From Clostridia bacterium (lineage in GTDB: Bacteria > Bacillota > Clostridia > Saccharofermentanales > UBA5734): a DNA stretch of 8,540 nt. Position numbers and translations under genes: made by a program. The notes beneath the pieces are model-generated. The model saw only the letters and a list, made by a program, of their open reading frames with translations, was not told the DNA's origin and did not search any database. The stretch lies in contig JAGPFK010000039.1 of assembly GCA_018056585.1 (NCBI GenBank), positions 1 to 8,540 on the forward strand. Direction: 5' to 3'. The first letter of the stretch is position 1. The number at the start of each line of letters is the position of its first letter. This document shows positions 7,048-8,540 of the stretch, piece by piece.

Positions 7048-7062
7048 CTTTCTTCCTCCCTT

Positions 7063-7102
7063 AAAATAAAAGCGATTATCACAACCCCGTGATAATCGCT
7101 TT
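7063..7102 (-). terminator. Intrinsic terminator, expression platform of the eam riboswitch
   Basis: The minus-strand transcript contains a perfect 14-bp stem (arms 7102-7089 and 7082-7069) with a 6-base GGGGTT loop, followed by a U-rich run (UAUUUU, after the UUU that ends the stem). The eam ribosome binding site starts only a few bases later, so termination here silences eam entirely. A terminator placed directly between an aptamer and the RBS is the standard arrangement of an OFF riboswitch. Confidence 0.9.
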
Positions 7103-7132
7103 AAAGGCAAAATAAACAAACTCCTTCAAAGC
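7098..7132 (-). promoter_or_regulatory. Antiterminator helix of the eam riboswitch
   Basis: GCUUUGAAGG (7132-7123) can pair with CCUUUAAAGC (7107-7098) over 10 bp, with a single G-U wobble and a 15-base loop. This helix takes 5 bases of the terminator's 5' arm and 3 bases of the proposed 3' strand of aptamer helix P1, so it excludes both. With no ligand it should form and allow read-through into eam. With c-di-AMP, P1 should hold its strand and free the terminator. Found by hand pairing, without energy calculation. Confidence 0.7.
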
Positions 7133-7245
7133 TTCCGAGGTTAGCTGACGGATTCGGACCGAAGAAACTTAGCCCTACCGGTATAACCGGATTCACCCCA
7201 AATGATTGGTTCCCCCGTATCCTGTTGATAAAACAAACAGGAATT
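7119..7245 (-). ncRNA. c-di-AMP riboswitch aptamer (ydaO/yuaA class)
   Basis: The minus strand carries the hallmark conserved blocks of this class in the right order: CGGGGGAACCA (7217-7207), GGGGTGAATCC (around 7199-7189), GTAGGGCTAAG, then CCGAATCCGTCAGCTAACCT (7156-7137) and CGGAAGC. The proposed closing helix P1 is AATTCCT (7245-7239) with AGGAGTT (7125-7119), including one wobble. A 5-bp CCGGT/ACCGG hairpin sits inside. ydaO-class RNAs bind two c-di-AMP molecules and usually turn off genes for potassium uptake, osmolyte transport and cell-wall hydrolysis. The terminator downstream predicts OFF control of eam, with high c-di-AMP shutting down beta-glutamate synthesis. Confidence 0.93.
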
Positions 7246-7267
7246 CAGCTTATTCAATTATGTAAAA

Positions 7268-7296
7268 ATGGTATACCTATAGACTTTCTTTGTCAA
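7268..7296 (-). promoter_or_regulatory. Sigma-A promoter of eam
   Basis: A perfect -35 TTGACA (7296-7291) and a -10-like TACCAT (7273-7268; four of six match TATAAT) are separated by exactly 17 bases on the minus strand. The expected start is around 7260, about 15-20 bases before the first riboswitch helix, which is the usual placement. It points away from the VOC gene. Confidence 0.7.
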
Positions 7297-7308
7297 TTAT
7301 TATTTTCA

Positions 7309-7344
7309 TTGTCAAGATGTGTTGCGTTATAATGGTGGTATAAA
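7309..7344 (+). promoter_or_regulatory. Possible promoter region of the VOC gene
   Basis: A perfect TATAAT lies at 7328-7333 on the plus strand, and a TGGTATAAA extended -10-like element at 7336-7344. No good -35 stands at 17 bases from either; TTGTCA at 7309-7314 is too close to the first and too far from the second. Transcription from here toward the VOC gene, divergent from eam, is plausible, but which box is used cannot be told. Confidence 0.35.
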
Positions 7345-7378
7345 AGGAATGAAACGAAGAAACAAGGGAGGACCGTTT

Positions 7379-7741
7379 ATGGAATTTTGCTGGATTACAA
7401 TCACGGTTAAAGATTTAGATGAATCGTTGAAATTTTACCAGGAGATCGTAGGCTTGCCACTTGTTAATCGCATGCAGGCAGGACCGGATACGGAGATTGC
7501 GTTTTTAGGGGAAGGGGAAACACAAATTGAGCTGATCGCTCATAAAGGGCAGCAGGATGTCCAAATCGGTCCGGATATTTCATTGGGATTTTCTGTCTGT
7601 TCACTTGATGAAACGATGCGCTTTATTCTGGACAAAGGGATTCCTGTCTTATCCGGCCCGTTTCAACCAAATCCATTCATCAGATTCTTTTTTGTGCTGG
7701 ATCCGAATGGGCTGAAAGTACAGTTTGTTGAAAAGAAATAA
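7379..7741 (+). CDS. VOC-superfamily (glyoxalase/bleomycin-resistance fold) protein
   Basis: A 120-residue single-domain VOC protein made of two beta-alpha-beta-beta-beta repeats. The first begins ITVKDLDESLKFYQEIVGLP (residues 8-27) and includes IAFLGEGETQIELI. The second runs from LGFSVCSLDETMRFILDKGI through LDPNGLKVQFVE at the end. Metal-binding members use a His at the start of each repeat and a Glu at the end. Here the Glu positions look kept (E51, E118), but the first-His position is Trp5 and the second aligns to about Ser68, so standard glyoxalase I metal chemistry is unlikely. The start is ATG 7379, with GGGAGG (7366-7371) 7 bases upstream; an upstream in-frame extension to 7319 overlaps the promoter and lacks an RBS. 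It is divergent from eam and followed by a separate promoter. The substrate cannot be read from sequence. Confidence 0.85.
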   Translation: MEFCWITITVKDLDESLKFYQEIVGLPLVNRMQAGPDTEIAFLGEGETQIELIAHKGQQDVQIGPDISLGFSVCSLDETMRFILDKGIPVLSGPFQPNPFIRFFFVLDPNGLKVQFVEKK

Positions 7742-7821
7742 CACAGTTGATCCTGACGATGAAACGCGGTTTGTATGATCCAAAATTATTTTTAAAGATT
7801 GGATATTGTTAAGCCATTAAG

Positions 7822-7830
7822 TGATATAAT
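7822..7830 (+). promoter_or_regulatory. Extended -10 promoter of the lipoprotein gene
   Basis: TGATATAAT (7822-7830) is a perfect extended -10 (TGnTATAAT). The -35 position (about 7802-7807, GATATT) is poor, as often happens with extended -10 promoters. It lies ~140 bases before the lipoprotein start in an AT-rich gap. No terminator for the VOC gene could be identified between 7742 and this site. Confidence 0.5.
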
Positions 7831-7968
7831 TTAAGAAGTGAATCAATTCAAAAACTCTTTTTTCAAAATAATTCAAATTGATAGAGATTTATCGGCGCAT
7901 GAATCAAAAACAAATGAAATTTAACAAATGGGAATCTGTTCCTATGTTATCGAATGGAGGCATCTCCT

Positions 7969-8540
7969 ATGCGGCGTCAAAAGATCTTGTCTGCCGTGAT
8001 GACAATCGTCTTGCTTCTTTTCGCTGTCGGTTGTCAGCCAGGCCTTAATTTATCAACTTCAGATATGAAAACACAAGCAAGTGAAGCAACGTCTAGAAAC
8101 CAGAAAACCGAAAAAACAGAGCCGAGTAAATCCAGTCATGAAACGATCACATTTTCTGGCCAGGGCAACAGCAGCTCAAATATAATGAATGGAGGCGTTA
8201 TTGCCAAGGCCGATGGCTGGTTTTATTTCCATAATGTTTATGACCAGTTTTTCTTGTATAAAATGAAGGAAGATGGATCGTCAAAAACTAAATTAAGCGA
8301 AGATAACCCTTGGAACATTAACGTAGCTGGTGACTGGCTGTTTTATACAAGCCAGAAAGAGGACTATAACTTATATCGAATCAAAACGGACGGATCCGGC
8401 AGAGAAAAATTGATTGATAACTATTGCCGTAGTGTAATTGTTGTCGATGATTGGATTTATCTGATTCAGCATGTCCTGGGATCCGTCTATAAACTTAGGA
8501 TGGACGGATCAGAACTGACCTGCATCAATGATGGCAGCTG
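7969..8540 (+). CDS. Lipoprotein with DUF5050-like repeats (3' truncated by window)
   Basis: ATG 7969 has GGAGG (7956-7960) 8 bases upstream, and the frame stays open for 190 codons to the window edge. Residues 1-21 are a lipoprotein signal peptide: MRRQK, a hydrophobic core (ILSAVMTIVLLLF), then AVG before Cys22, the predicted lipidated residue. A Ser/Thr/Lys/Glu-rich linker (~25-65) follows. The rest shows repeats of about 45 residues of the kind 'DWLFYTS...NLYRIKTDGSGREKL': GWFYFHNVYDQFFLYKMKED, GDWLFYTSQKEDYNLYRIKT, and DDWIYLIQHVLGSVYKLRMD. This is the DUF5050 pattern, predicted to form beta-propeller blades, common in clostridial surface lipoproteins. It should sit on the outer face of the cytoplasmic membrane. 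The function of the domain is unknown to me, and at least several blades are missing. Confidence 0.85.
   Translation, partial: MRRQKILSAVMTIVLLLFAVGCQPGLNLSTSDMKTQASEATSRNQKTEKTEPSKSSHETITFSGQGNSSSNIMNGGVIAKADGWFYFHNVYDQFFLYKMKEDGSSKTKLSEDNPWNINVAGDWLFYTSQKEDYNLYRIKTDGSGREKLIDNYCRSVIVVDDWIYLIQHVLGSVYKLRMDGSELTCINDGS

Noticed and set aside
7048..7119. Upstream extension of eam by 24 codons
   Set aside because: It would translate the riboswitch terminator and RBS; the ATG at 7047 has an excellent Shine-Dalgarno directly before it.
7745..7797. Weak hairpin (TTGATC / GATCCAA) followed by ATTTTT as a terminator of the VOC gene
   Set aside because: Only about six pairs with a bulge and a loop of ~24 bases; too weak to support.
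1..8540. tRNA, rRNA, CRISPR array or insertion sequence
   Set aside because: No cloverleaf, rRNA motif, regularly spaced repeat, transposase or terminal repeats with target duplication were seen on either strand.

Overview
Most of the window (about 655 to 8540) looks like one moderate-GC, low-to-mid-GC-content Firmicutes chromosome, probably Clostridia. The evidence is strong GGAGG-type ribosome binding sites, sigma-A-like promoters, a c-di-AMP (ydaO/yuaA) riboswitch, a clostridial-type glutamate 2,3-aminomutase and a DUF5050-like lipoprotein. The first ~650 bases do not fit. They are visibly GC-rich and carry pieces of unrelated genes: an actinobacterial-looking patatin C-terminus, a LysM domain, and the N-terminus of a planctomycete-looking MerR-type helix-turn-helix protein. 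I read this end as a chimera, most simply an assembly error made at short shared words.

Layout, left to right. Positions 3-~650 (minus): foreign fragments, in a frame that happens to stay open into the methylase. Positions ~651-1988 (minus): N-terminal part of a DUF1156/COG1743 adenine-specific DNA methylase with a zinc-ribbon, cut off before its catalytic DPPY-type motif. Positions 1985-5482 (minus): complete SNF2-type helicase with a C-terminal DUF3883 domain, overlapping the methylase by ATGA. Positions 5483-5808: intergenic region with the helicase promoter, two inverted repeats, and a probable VOC-gene remnant with an orphan Shine-Dalgarno. Positions 5809-7047 (minus): glutamate 2,3-aminomutase (eam). 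Positions 7063-7296 (minus): its leader, with promoter, c-di-AMP aptamer, antiterminator and intrinsic terminator. Positions 7379-7741 (plus): small VOC/glyoxalase-fold protein. Positions 7969 to the end (plus): lipoprotein with DUF5050-like repeats, cut by the window edge.

Two functional units stand out. The first is an osmolyte module: eam makes beta-glutamate, a compatible solute, behind what looks like a complete c-di-AMP OFF switch. I can draw aptamer, antiterminator and terminator as mutually exclusive pairings. c-di-AMP is the Firmicutes signal for potassium and osmotic state, so the coupling makes sense. The second is a helicase-methylase pair of the kind found in anti-phage or restriction-like islands. 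Its remaining genes should lie beyond the chimeric left end and are not visible here.
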